DNA of 64,000 nt, taken from assembly GCF_023074185.1 (NCBI RefSeq), contig NZ_JADPKY010000132.1:310001-374000 (forward strand), written 5' to 3'. Position numbers and translations under genes: made by a program. The notes below the pieces were generated by a model. That model was not told the DNA's origin and ran no database searches. It saw only the letters and a program-made list of their open reading frames with translations. Positions 39,868 through 48,091 of this stretch are shown piece by piece. Origin of the DNA: Bradyrhizobium sp. 132 (GTDB taxonomy: Bacteria; Pseudomonadota; Alphaproteobacteria; Rhizobiales; Xanthobacteraceae). The stretch's first letter is position 1; the number at the start of each line of letters is the position of its first letter.

Positions 39868-40251
39868 ATGAAAACCCGTCTTGCGATTTCGTTGGCTGCC
39901 GCGTCGCTGCTGGCGTCGAGCGCAGCCTTTGCTCAGTCGACGACCGCCGAGGGCGCCGCGAACGGTGCACGTGCGGGCGGCGACATCGGCGGCCCGGTTG
40001 GCGCGATGGTCGGCGGCACCGTCGGTGCAGCGGTCGGTGCCGGTCTGGAAATTCCGAATGCGATCCTGGGCGGAATCCCGCGTAGCGATTCCGTCGTCGT
40101 CGAGGATCGCGTCGTTGTCGGCGAGCCGTTGCCGCCGACCGTTGTGCTGCGCCCCGTTCCGAACTACACCGAGTATCGCTATGCAGTCGTCAACGATCGC
40201 CGCGTGATCGTCGAGCCGCGCACACGCCGCGTCGTCAAGATCATCGACTGA
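39868..40251 (+). CDS. Small exported DUF1236-type protein
   Basis: 127 residues with a signal peptide (MKTRLAISLAAASLLASSAA, cleavage near FAQ|STT). A glycine-rich hydrophobic stretch (GGPVGAMVGGTVGAAVGAGLEI) is followed by a compact domain ending NDRRVIVEPRTRRVVKIID, the end pattern of DUF1236 proteins common in Bradyrhizobium. Function unknown. The Gly-zipper-like segment suggests envelope association. A hairpin that may be the terminator follows (40280-40308). Confidence 0.82.
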   Translation: MKTRLAISLAAASLLASSAAFAQSTTAEGAANGARAGGDIGGPVGAMVGGTVGAAVGAGLEIPNAILGGIPRSDSVVVEDRVVVGEPLPPTVVLRPVPNYTEYRYAVVNDRRVIVEPRTRRVVKIID

Positions 40252-40279
40252 TCGATCAGAGTCTAGGCTTGAACAGTTG

Positions 40280-40308
40280 GGCCCTGCGGAGCGTCACTCC
40301 GCGGGGCC
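40280..40308. terminator. Shared terminator of the convergent DUF1236 and VanZ-like genes
   Basis: A 12-bp stem GGCCCTGCGGAG/CTCCGCGGGGCC (one G-T) with loop CGTCA, followed by TT. It overlaps the last codons of the VanZ-like gene. Confidence 0.65.
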
Positions 40309-40671
40309 TTCGCTCGTCAGAGCCGAATTGGCGCGGAAGCGCGTCATGACCCAATCGACGGCGGCCGCGAGCGCAAACCCGATGCAGGCCGTGCCGGCAT
40401 CGACCAAAAAATCCTCCAGCCGCGCATGCCGCCCCGGCGCCCAGAATTGCATCAGTTCGAGCACGCCGATCAGAATCACCGCCACGGCAGCCACGGCCCA
40501 GCGACGGTTCCGGTAAGCCAGGCCGAAGGCCAATCCGACGAGAACAAAGGCGAGGGCATGCTCGCCGTCCTGGCCGAGGTCGGAATGGGGCCGCAGGCCG
40601 GGCGGGCCGAGCGTTGCGAAAGTGACGGCGGCTGCGAGCAGCCACGCAAAAAAGCGGATGAAAATGGACAT
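40294..40671 (-). CDS. VanZ-like membrane protein
   Basis: 125 residues with four predicted transmembrane helices (about 4-24, 37-53, 58-77, 88-107). The segment DGEHALAFVLVGLAFGLAY and LELMQFWAPGRHARLEDFLVDAGTACIG match the VanZ-like/teicoplanin-resistance-related family; the pattern GRxxxxxDxxxNxxG is represented by GRHARLEDFLVDAGTACIG. Molecular function is unknown in Proteobacteria and antibiotic resistance should not be assumed. Confidence 0.82.
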   Translation of the reverse strand: MSIFIRFFAWLLAAAVTFATLGPPGLRPHSDLGQDGEHALAFVLVGLAFGLAYRNRRWAVAAVAVILIGVLELMQFWAPGRHARLEDFLVDAGTACIGFALAAAVDWVMTRFRANSALTSEGPAE

Positions 40672-40747
40672 ACGCCCCGCTTAGCATGGATTTGCCGCGC
40701 CTGCAGTGAGGCAGGGATCAGATCGCCGTGTGGTTAATGACGAAACG

Positions 40748-41350
40748 TTAAAGTGCCTCGCGCACGCCAAGGCCGTGCATGAAGCGTTCCCGGATCTGCA
40801 CGGGATCGCGCCGGGTGGCGCCGACGCCCGGCTTGTCGTCGATGCGGACGGCGATCAGGCTCGGCCCGGAGGCCGCCATAGCTTCCTCGACCAGCCGCTC
40901 GAAATCCTCTTCGTCCGCGGCCCAGGCGCTGTTGGCAAGCCCCGAGCCGGTGGCGATGGCGACGATGTCAGCCACGTTCGCGGCCGGTGTCGGCTGCGCG
41001 CCGGTGATCTGGTAGATGCCGTTGTCCATCACGATCATGATGAGGTTCTCAGGCTTCAACGCCGCAATCGTCGAGAGCGCGCCGAGCTGCATCAGCAGCG
41101 AGCCGTCGCCTTCGAGTGCAAAGACGTGCCGGTCCGGCTGCGCCAGCGCCACCCCCAGCGCGATCGGAAAGGCAAGCCCCATGCTGCCGAGCATGTAGAA
41201 ATTCTGCGGACGGTGGCCGGCGGCCCAGAGATCGAAATTGGTGTTGCCGATGCCGCCGATCACGGCTTCCTCGCGCTTGAGTTTCGCGATCAGGCGCGAG
41301 GTGACGTCGAAGCGGTTCATCACTTTGGTGTTGCGCGCGTCTGTATTCAT
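40748..41350 (-). CDS. ThDP-dependent 2-oxoacid decarboxylase, PP-domain subunit (sulfopyruvate decarboxylase beta-like)
   Basis: 200-residue pyrophosphate-binding half of a split ThDP enzyme. ThDP-Mg motif: EGDGSLLMQLGALSTI followed by IVMDNGIYQITGAQ. Sulfopyruvate (ComE) and phosphonopyruvate decarboxylases have this small-subunit form. The ATG at 41348-41350 (MNTDARNTKVMNRFDV) is 11 bp after the partner stop at 41362. Substrate could be sulfopyruvate, phosphonopyruvate or another 2-oxo acid. Confidence 0.87.
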   Translation of the reverse strand: MNTDARNTKVMNRFDVTSRLIAKLKREEAVIGGIGNTNFDLWAAGHRPQNFYMLGSMGLAFPIALGVALAQPDRHVFALEGDGSLLMQLGALSTIAALKPENLIMIVMDNGIYQITGAQPTPAANVADIVAIATGSGLANSAWAADEEDFERLVEEAMAASGPSLIAVRIDDKPGVGATRRDPVQIRERFMHGLGVREAL

Positions 41351-41361
41351 TTGGGCCGGCC

Positions 41362-41928
41362 TCACTTGTCGAAAGTCTTGCCGCCCGTGAGCAGCGGGTT
41401 GAGGATCAGCGCCACCGGCGCCTGTGTCGTGATGGCCTGCTTGATCGAACGGTCGGCGATGAATTCGAGCTCGTCGAGCCGGGTGATGGTGTGATGCTCG
41501 AGCGCCAGCGAATCCAGCACCGGACGCATGGTGCGGCAGACCAGCGACTGGCCGTAGTTGAACTCGCCGAGCGTGCCGCGCTCGGACACGAACATGATCA
41601 GCGGGATCTGGTAGGGCACCGCGAGCGAGGCCAGCACGTTGGCGAGCGTGGCAAAGCCGGAGGTCTGCATCAGCACCGCAGCCCGCCGTCCGCCCATCCA
41701 TGCGCCCGAGACGATGCCGACGGCTTCCTCCTCACGGGCGGTGGCAAAGGTGGTGAAGAAGGGATCGGCGTGCAGGTTCTTGATCAGCGGCGTCAGCACG
41801 CGGTCGGGCACGTAAGGGATGAGGCTGATCTCGTTCCGCTTCAGGGTTTGCAGGACGATGCCGTGCCAGCTCTTGTCACTGGAGGTCTGCACCGCCTCGG
41901 ATGAGGTATGTTGCTCCGCAATCGCCAT
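41362..41928 (-). CDS. ThDP-dependent 2-oxoacid decarboxylase, PYR-domain subunit (sulfopyruvate decarboxylase alpha-like)
   Basis: 188-residue PYR-domain partner of the preceding gene. The catalytic ThDP glutamate is in TAREEEAVGIVSGAWMGG; the pattern VLMQTSGFATLANVLASLAVPYQIPL is typical of ComD/phosphonopyruvate decarboxylase-like chains. AAGGGAG precedes the ATG at 41928. The pair stands divergent from the 2-hydroxyacid dehydrogenase at 42194, with 265 bp between, so the three may form a 2-oxoacid handling unit. Confidence 0.87.
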   Translation of the reverse strand: MAIAEQHTSSEAVQTSSDKSWHGIVLQTLKRNEISLIPYVPDRVLTPLIKNLHADPFFTTFATAREEEAVGIVSGAWMGGRRAAVLMQTSGFATLANVLASLAVPYQIPLIMFVSERGTLGEFNYGQSLVCRTMRPVLDSLALEHHTITRLDELEFIADRSIKQAITTQAPVALILNPLLTGGKTFDK

Positions 41929-42193
41929 TGCGTTCTCCCTTCAGCCGCGCATGCTTCTTGGTCTTGGCCATTGCCTTAGGCGTCGTCTTGGCCGTCGCGG
42001 CGGTATCCCGAACTTGACGCGGCGGGCGGGATTGTCAACATGTCCGGACTGCACCGTGATCTGCGCCAGACGGCCTGCCGCGACCGGTACCGACGTGTCA
42101 TAAGCGGCATAACAAGAGAACGGAGGAACGCATGACAGGAGCGCGCGCTGCGCTGGCCCTGCGTATCTCCTGGAGAGAGCCGGAAGGGTCCTG

Positions 42194-43243
42194 ATGTCCG
42201 TCAACAGCAAGCGTGTCTTCTACGTCAAATATCTGGCCAATCCGATTTATATCGACATCCTGAAGGCGCGGCCCGACGTCCGGCTCGATCGCATCGAGAA
42301 CGAAAGCTCCGAGGATTTCTACGCGCCGATCCTGAGCGCGGCCCATGTCTACCAGATCGGGGCTGCTCGCGATGAACTCGCGACGCATTTCCATGTTGAC
42401 GCCGCCTTCCTGAAGCGTACGCCGAACCTCCTGCTCGTTTCCAGCAACGGCGCGGGCTTCGATCCTGTCGACGCCGAAGCGTGCACCGATGCGGGCGTGC
42501 TCGTCGTCAACCAGTCCGGCGGCAACGCGCATTCGGTCGCCGAGCATGCGCTGGCGATGATGCTGACGCTGTCCAAGCGCATCATCCAGTCCGACCGCAA
42601 GCTTCGCAGGGAGCCCAACGTCAATCGCAACGAACTCGTCGGTAACGAGGTCGAGCACAAGACCGTCGGCATCATCGGGCTCGGCAATGTCGGCCGCCGC
42701 ATCGCCGCGCTGTGCAAGGGCCTGCTCGGCATGAAGGTGCTGGCCTATGATCCGTATCTCACGGCCGAGGTGATGTCCGAGCGAGGCGGGGAGAAGGTCG
42801 AACTCGACGAGCTGCTGCGCCGCGCCGATTTCGTTTCGATCTCCTGTCCCCTCAACAAGGGCAGCCGCAACTTGATCAGCGTGCGCGAGTTCGCGCTGAT
42901 GCAGCCGCATGCGTATTTTGTCACCACGGCCCGGGGCTTCATTCACGACGAGGACGCGCTGCTCCAGGCGTTGCGCGACAAGCGCATCGCGGGTGCCGGC
43001 CTCGACGTCTGGTCCAAGGAGCCGCCGCCGCCGGAGCATCCGCTGCTGCAGTTCGACAACGTGCTGGCGAGCCCGCATACCGCAGGCGTCACGATCGAGG
43101 CGCGCCAGAACATGGGCCGCATCGCCGCCGAGCAGGTGCTGGACACGCTCGACGGCAAACGCCCGCCGCGCATCATCAATCCCGAGGTTTGGCCGCGCTA
43201 TGCCGAGCGCTTCAAGCAGGCGTTCGGGGTAACGCCGGGGTAG
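42194..43243 (+). CDS. D-isomer-specific 2-hydroxyacid dehydrogenase
   Basis: 349-residue NAD-dependent dehydrogenase. Rossmann motif VGIIGLGNVGRRIAAL (about 157-172); catalytic residues are R in TTARGFIHDEDAL, E in SKEPPPPEHPLL and H in ASPHTAGVTIEARQNM. It interconverts a 2-oxo acid and a D-2-hydroxy acid; the exact substrate is unknown, though the divergent decarboxylase suggests the same 2-oxo acid. The N-terminal segment (MSVNSKRVFYVKYLANPIY) is longer than in many homologues. Confidence 0.9.
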   Translation: MSVNSKRVFYVKYLANPIYIDILKARPDVRLDRIENESSEDFYAPILSAAHVYQIGAARDELATHFHVDAAFLKRTPNLLLVSSNGAGFDPVDAEACTDAGVLVVNQSGGNAHSVAEHALAMMLTLSKRIIQSDRKLRREPNVNRNELVGNEVEHKTVGIIGLGNVGRRIAALCKGLLGMKVLAYDPYLTAEVMSERGGEKVELDELLRRADFVSISCPLNKGSRNLISVREFALMQPHAYFVTTARGFIHDEDALLQALRDKRIAGAGLDVWSKEPPPPEHPLLQFDNVLASPHTAGVTIEARQNMGRIAAEQVLDTLDGKRPPRIINPEVWPRYAERFKQAFGVTPG

Positions 43244-43376
43244 GGTTAGGAGCTTGCCATTCCGGGGCAGCGTGGAACCGCCTACCGGCCTTGATGCGCG
43301 TCAAATTCTCCCTCCCTCATTCAGGCTAAATGGTATTAGAGTGTCGCCGGGGCTGGCCGTGGCAGCAGGAGGTCCC

Positions 43377-43589
43377 ATGTCAACTTATGTCGTCAGATTC
43401 ATGAAGGACGTGCTCGGCCAGTACGGCCGGCAGATCGAGGTGTGCCAGGGCTCGCTCGAGATCGACGCCACCGACGAGAACGAGGCCAGGGAGCGGGCGA
43501 AGGCGAGGTTTTGCAAGGACCAGGCCTTGCACCACTGGTCGCTGCATGCCGACCGCATCCAGGTCAGGCCGGCTGACTTTCCGTCGTGA
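43377..43589 (+). CDS. Hypothetical 70-residue protein
   Basis: Starts at ATG 43377 with AGGAGG optimally placed. The sequence MSTYVVRFMKDVLGQYGRQI, a short acidic segment with NEARERAKARF, and LHADRIQVRPADFPS suggests a small alpha-beta protein. Similar short proteins occur in Bradyrhizobium without a known role. The strong ribosome site and good composition support a real gene. Confidence 0.72.
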   Translation: MSTYVVRFMKDVLGQYGRQIEVCQGSLEIDATDENEARERAKARFCKDQALHHWSLHADRIQVRPADFPS

Positions 43590-43626
43590 GGTCTAGCGGC
43601 CGGCTCCGAGCGACCGCTGCAACGTC

Positions 43627-45828
43627 TCAGTCGAGCACTTTGTCCAATGTAATCGGGAAGCGGCGGATGCGTTTGCCGGTGGCGTGATAGACGGCGTTCG
43701 CGATCGCGGCGGGGACGCCGACGATGCCGATCTCGCCCAGTCCCTTGATGCCGAGCGCGTTGATGTGCGCGTCCGGCTCGTCGACGAAGATCACGTCGAT
43801 GTCGTGAACATCCGCATTCACCGGGATGTGGTACTCGGCGATGTTCGCGTTCATGATCCGGCCGAAGCGGTGGTCCATCACCGTCTCCTCGTGCAGGGCC
43901 ATCCCGATCCCCCAGACCACGCCGCCCATGATCTGGCTGCGGCCGGTCTTGGTGTTGAGAATCCGCCCGGCCGCGATTGCGCTCACGACCCGCGTGACGC
44001 GGATGACGCCAAGCAATTCGTCCACCTTGACCTCGGCAAAGACGGCCGAATGGGTATTGCGTGCGTGCTTCTTGTCCTCACCGAACTGGTTGAGCTTTTC
44101 CTTCTCGATACGTTCGACGCCGCCATGGCGCATCGCGTCGGCGATCGAGACCGCACGGCGGTTGTCGCTGGCCCTGGCAATGCTGCCGTCGGTCAGCACC
44201 GTATCGGCCAACTCGGCGCCGGCGAGCGGCGAGCCATGAATTTTCCCGGCCAAGCGCAACAGCTCCTTGCGCACCTCTTCAGCGGCTGCGAGCACCGCAT
44301 GCGCGCTCGATGCGGCCATCCAGGAGCCGCCCTCGACCGGCGCCTGCGGCAGAGTGGAATCGGCAAGCCGGACGCTGATGTTCTCGATCGGCAGGCCGAG
44401 CGCATCGGCCGCGACCTGCGCCACGATGGTGTAGGTACCGGTGCCGATGTCGGATGCGGCGCAGGACACTTCGGCATGTCCGTTCGACGTCAGCACGATG
44501 CGCACCGCGACCGGCATCTGCAACGCTTCCCACACGCCCGTCGCCATGCCCCAGCCGACCAGCTCTTTGCCATCGCGCATCGAGCGCGGCGCAGGATTGC
44601 GTCTGCTCCAGCCGAAGGCGTCCGCGCCGCGCGCATAGCATTCGCGCAACTGCTTGCTCGTGTAGGGGAGGTTTTCGCTCTGGTCGCGATCCGAATAGCA
44701 CTTCAGCCGCAGTTCGATCGGGTCGAGCTTGAGCGCGACGGAGAGCTCGTCCATGGCGCATTCGAGGGCGCAGACGCCCGACGCCGCGCCCGGTGCGCGC
44801 ATGTCGCAGGGGGTCGAGACGTCGAGGTGGACGAGCTTGTGGGAGAAACGGCTGTTCGGGCTGCTGTAGAGCTGTTCTGCCCAGCCGGTGTCATTGCGTG
44901 CGAAATCCTCGTAGCGGGAGGTGACGGCAATCGCCTCGTGCGTGACTGCATCGAGCGTACCGTCGGATTTTGCGCCGAGGCCGACGCGCTCGATCGTCAT
45001 CGGCCGGTAGCCGAGCCCGTACATCTGCTGCCGCGTCAGCACGACGCGAACAGACCGCTTCAGTGCGAGCGCGCCAAGCGTTGCCAGCACCACCTGGTAT
45101 TGCGGCCGCAAGCCGGAGCCGAAGGCGCCGCCGACATAAGGCGAGGCCACGCGAATGTCATCCGGCTTCTTGTCGAACACGCCGCAGAGAAATTTGTGGA
45201 CGTTTTGAACGCCCTGCGTCTTGTCGTAGATCGTGAGCTTGCCATTGCTGTCCCAGATCGCCGTGGTCGCATAGAGCTCCATCGGGTTGTGATGCTCTGT
45301 TGGAATCACGTACTCCGCCTCGTGGCGCACGCGGGCTTGGGCAAGAGTTGCTGCGGCGTCGCCGCGCGGCTTATGCGGCTTGTCCATCTCGGCAGCCTTG
45401 CCGCGCTCGCCCTCGAGGTCGGTCGCAAAGCCGCGCTGCTCATACTCGACCCGCACCAGTGTGGCCGCGAATTTCGCGGTTTCCCAGTCCTCCGCCACGA
45501 CCAACGCAATCGGCTGGCCGTTGAACTTGACCGTGTCGTCGTAGAGTGGACGGAAAGGCGAACCCTCCGGTGCAACCTCGTCCCTCCACGCCTCGTCCTT
45601 GTCGGCGAGCGGCGGACGGTTCGCATGCGTAAGCACGTCGAGCACGCCCTTGACCTGCAGCGCCGCACTGGTGTCGAGGCGGGCAATGCGCCCGCATGGA
45701 ATGGTGGCCTCGACGACGAAGCCATGGAGGAGTCCGTCGGCCGGGAATTCGCCGGCGTATTTGGCGGCGCCGGTGACTTTGGCCCGGCCGTCGACACGCG
45801 ACGTTGGCGTTCCGATATAGGCGTTCAT
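43627..45828 (-). CDS. PaoC-like molybdopterin subunit of a xanthine-oxidase-family aldehyde oxidoreductase
   Basis: 733-residue large subunit, the length of E. coli PaoC. The N-terminal part (GTPTSRVDGRAKVTGAAKYAG) is the conserved XO-family opening. Mo-cofactor contacts include GGAFGSGLR, and the catalytic glutamate lies near the end in KGLGEIGIVGVPAAIANAV. It hydroxylates an aldehyde or N-heterocycle. The start is the ATG at 45826-45828; the stop of the FAD gene is 7 bp upstream. Last gene of the small-FAD-large operon. Confidence 0.9.
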   Translation of the reverse strand: MNAYIGTPTSRVDGRAKVTGAAKYAGEFPADGLLHGFVVEATIPCGRIARLDTSAALQVKGVLDVLTHANRPPLADKDEAWRDEVAPEGSPFRPLYDDTVKFNGQPIALVVAEDWETAKFAATLVRVEYEQRGFATDLEGERGKAAEMDKPHKPRGDAAATLAQARVRHEAEYVIPTEHHNPMELYATTAIWDSNGKLTIYDKTQGVQNVHKFLCGVFDKKPDDIRVASPYVGGAFGSGLRPQYQVVLATLGALALKRSVRVVLTRQQMYGLGYRPMTIERVGLGAKSDGTLDAVTHEAIAVTSRYEDFARNDTGWAEQLYSSPNSRFSHKLVHLDVSTPCDMRAPGAASGVCALECAMDELSVALKLDPIELRLKCYSDRDQSENLPYTSKQLRECYARGADAFGWSRRNPAPRSMRDGKELVGWGMATGVWEALQMPVAVRIVLTSNGHAEVSCAASDIGTGTYTIVAQVAADALGLPIENISVRLADSTLPQAPVEGGSWMAASSAHAVLAAAEEVRKELLRLAGKIHGSPLAGAELADTVLTDGSIARASDNRRAVSIADAMRHGGVERIEKEKLNQFGEDKKHARNTHSAVFAEVKVDELLGVIRVTRVVSAIAAGRILNTKTGRSQIMGGVVWGIGMALHEETVMDHRFGRIMNANIAEYHIPVNADVHDIDVIFVDEPDAHINALGIKGLGEIGIVGVPAAIANAVYHATGKRIRRFPITLDKVLD

Positions 45829-45835
45829 CGGTCCC

Positions 45836-46852
45836 TCACGCGATCTTCTTGTGGGCCTGGGATTGCGGCGTGGCATTCGCCGCCTGTGTCAGCGTCCGCA
45901 CGATGGCGCGGCGTGCGAGCTCGACCTTGAAGCCGTTATGTGAGCGGGTCGTAGCTCCCTGGAGCAAGAGATCCGCGGCGCGCGAGAAATGATCGGGCGT
46001 CGCGGCCTGGCCGCGCAACGCCGCTTCGGCTTCGAGGCTGCGCCAGGGCTTGTGAGCCACGCCGCCGAGCGCCATCCGTGCCCCGCTGATCGCGTTGCCT
46101 TCCAGTTCGAGCGCGGCAGCGACCGAGACCAGAGCAAAAGCATAGGACATCCGGTCGCGAATTTTCAGATAGCTGTAGTTTTGAGCGAAGCCGCGGGCCG
46201 GGAGCTCGATTCCCGTGATGATCTCGCTGGTACCGAGATTGGTGTCGACATGAGGCGTGTCGCCGGGAAGCCGGTGGAAATCGGTCAGCGCGATGGTGCG
46301 CTCGCCGGAGCGGCCTGCGATGTGCACCAGCGCCCCAAGTGCAGCCAGCGCCACGCTCATGTCGGACGGGTTGGTCGCGATGCAGGCGGCGCTCGTACCG
46401 AGGATCGCATGGTTGCGATTGAGGCCGTCCATTGCCGAGCAGCCGCTGCTGGGACGTCGCTTGTTGCAGGGCGTGGCCGTGTCATAGAAATAGACGCAGC
46501 GCGTTCGCTGCATCAGATTGCCTCCGACCGACGCCATGTTGCGCAGTTGCGCCGAGGCACCGGCCAGGATGGCGCTGGCGAGCAGAGGATAGCGCTGCTC
46601 GATCAACGGGTGGTAGGCGAGGTCCGAGTTCGGCACCAGGGCGCCAATGCGCAAGGACCCGTCCGCCGTCTCCTCGACCTTGCGGAGCGGCAGGCGGGAA
46701 ATGTCAATCAGCCGGGAGGGGCGCTCGACATTCTCTTTCATCAGGTCGATCAGATTGGTGCCGCCGGCAATCAGTTTGGCGCCGGGATCGGCGGCGAGCA
46801 GGCGGATCGCGTCGGCAACGTCCGTGGCTCGGGCATACTGGAAGTTGTTCAT
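45836..46852 (-). CDS. PaoB-like FAD subunit with an extra four-cysteine cluster
   Basis: 338-residue FAD-binding subunit of the CO-dehydrogenase/xanthine-oxidase type. FAD sites: AGGTNLIDLMK and ASVGGNLMQRTRC. Unlike most such subunits it has an insert with Cys residues in RCVYFYDTATPCNKRRPSSGC and further AACIA, which corresponds to the [4Fe-4S]-binding insert of E. coli PaoB. The ATG at 46850-46852 overlaps the stop of the [2Fe-2S] gene by 4 bp. It carries electrons from the molybdenum subunit. Confidence 0.9.
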   Translation of the reverse strand: MNNFQYARATDVADAIRLLAADPGAKLIAGGTNLIDLMKENVERPSRLIDISRLPLRKVEETADGSLRIGALVPNSDLAYHPLIEQRYPLLASAILAGASAQLRNMASVGGNLMQRTRCVYFYDTATPCNKRRPSSGCSAMDGLNRNHAILGTSAACIATNPSDMSVALAALGALVHIAGRSGERTIALTDFHRLPGDTPHVDTNLGTSEIITGIELPARGFAQNYSYLKIRDRMSYAFALVSVAAALELEGNAISGARMALGGVAHKPWRSLEAEAALRGQAATPDHFSRAADLLLQGATTRSHNGFKVELARRAIVRTLTQAANATPQSQAHKKIA

Positions 46853-47340
46853 GGCTGGCCCATTGCCTGTTGGATGGCGGCGAGGATGTTCGGATAGGCG
46901 CCGCAGCGGCAGAGATTCCCGCTCATCAGCTCCCGGATCTCGTCGGCATCCCGGGCACGGCCTTCGACGAGCAGTCCGGCCGCCGAACAGATCTGTCCCG
47001 GCGTGCAATAGCCGCACTGGAAGGCGTCATGGTCGATGAAAGCCTGTTGCAGGGGATGCAGCGTACCGTCCTTGGCAAGACCTTCGACGGTCGTGATCTC
47101 CGCGCCGTCATTCATGACGGCGAGCGTGAGGCAGGAATTGACGCGCCGGCCGTCCACCAGCACCGTGCAGGCGCCGCACTGACCATGGTCGCACCCCTTC
47201 TTGGTGCCGCTCAACGCAAGATGGTCCCGCAAGGCGTCGAGCAACGTGGTCCAGGGCACGAGATCAAGCGTGTGACTGACGCCGTTGACGACAAGATGGA
47301 TCGGAATGCGTTCGGGAATCTGATGCGTGAGATCGCCCAT
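46849..47340 (-). CDS. [2Fe-2S] subunit of the same aldehyde oxidoreductase
   Basis: 163-residue two-cluster ferredoxin subunit. Plant-type cluster: GCDHGQCGACTVLVDG with C in VNSCL; the second, helical-domain cluster: CGYCTPGQI and LCRCGAYPNI. E. coli PaoA has a Tat leader, but the start chosen here, ATG 47338-47340 (MGDLTHQIPERIP), gives none, so the complex should be cytoplasmic. An upstream frame would add arginine residues in front but without a proper ribosome site. Confidence 0.9.
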   Translation of the reverse strand: MGDLTHQIPERIPIHLVVNGVSHTLDLVPWTTLLDALRDHLALSGTKKGCDHGQCGACTVLVDGRRVNSCLTLAVMNDGAEITTVEGLAKDGTLHPLQQAFIDHDAFQCGYCTPGQICSAAGLLVEGRARDADEIRELMSGNLCRCGAYPNILAAIQQAMGQP

Positions 47341-47478
47341 GTCCTGCTCCCTGCGACGGCGACGATGCCGGACGTCAGTCGTGTTGACGCGGGGGACGCC
47401 TCCGCCGGCCAATAGCGCCCAACGGACCACCGGCCGGTTGGTTCCTTGGCGGCAGTTCGCCTTCCCGAGAGGCCGCAG

Positions 47479-47958
47479 TCAGCGCTTTGCTTCCCCGAAC
47501 ACCACATTCGGCACCGCGCGGTTGACGACCTCGCGCAGTGCGAAGCTCGATTGTACCCGTGCTACGCGCGGCAGGCGCGACAACTCGGTGCGGTGGATAC
47601 GTTCGAAATCCTGGATGTCGCGGGCGAGCACGATCAGGATGTAGTCGTCGGTCCCCGACATCAGGAAGCAGCGCACCACGGAGGGGCATTTCACCACCTC
47701 CGCCTCGAACGCCTTCAACGCCTCGTCGCTCTGGCTTTCCAGCGCGATACGAACCAGCACCGTGGTGGTGAGGCCGAATTGGGCGAGGTCGAGCGCGGCC
47801 TGATAGGCCTGGATGTAGCCGTCGTCCTCCAGCGCCTTCTGCCGCCGTGCCAGCGCGGTGCTGGACATGCCGACCTTGTTGGCGAGCTCGGTGTGGCTGG
47901 CCCGCGCATTGGTGGTGAGTTCCGCGAGGATGGCGAGATCTTTCCGGTCGAGGGCCAA
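47479..47958 (-). CDS. Lrp/AsnC-family regulator, probably of the adjacent ald
   Basis: 159 residues from TTG 47956-47958 (LALDRKDLAILAEL). HTH: ASHTELANKVGMSSTALARRQKALEDDGYI; the C-terminal RAM/AsnC ligand domain includes VRCFLMSGTDDYILIV. An ATG at 48036 would add 26 residues but would take in the hairpin at 47989-48007, so the TTG is preferred; family length agrees. It is divergent from alanine dehydrogenase with 133 bp between, the usual AldR-ald arrangement. Confidence 0.85.
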   Translation of the reverse strand: MALDRKDLAILAELTTNARASHTELANKVGMSSTALARRQKALEDDGYIQAYQAALDLAQFGLTTTVLVRIALESQSDEALKAFEAEVVKCPSVVRCFLMSGTDDYILIVLARDIQDFERIHRTELSRLPRVARVQSSFALREVVNRAVPNVVFGEAKR

Positions 47959-47988
47959 GGTTTCGTTTCCAGCGTGAAAGGGCGTTTG

Positions 47989-48007
47989 CGCGCCGGAAAC
48001 CGGCGCG
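47989..48007. promoter_or_regulatory. Palindrome in the lrp-ald divergent region
   Basis: CGCGCCGGAAACCGGCGCG, arms of 8 bp around AAA. It may be an Lrp-type operator or a hairpin in the leader. Confidence 0.4.
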
Positions 48008-48091
48008 GGGAAGCCAAAGCTAGCGGATATTTGCACGAAACCAAACCGGCCCCGTCGCTACGATCAGGAGGTGAATCAAAAGGAGCCCAGG

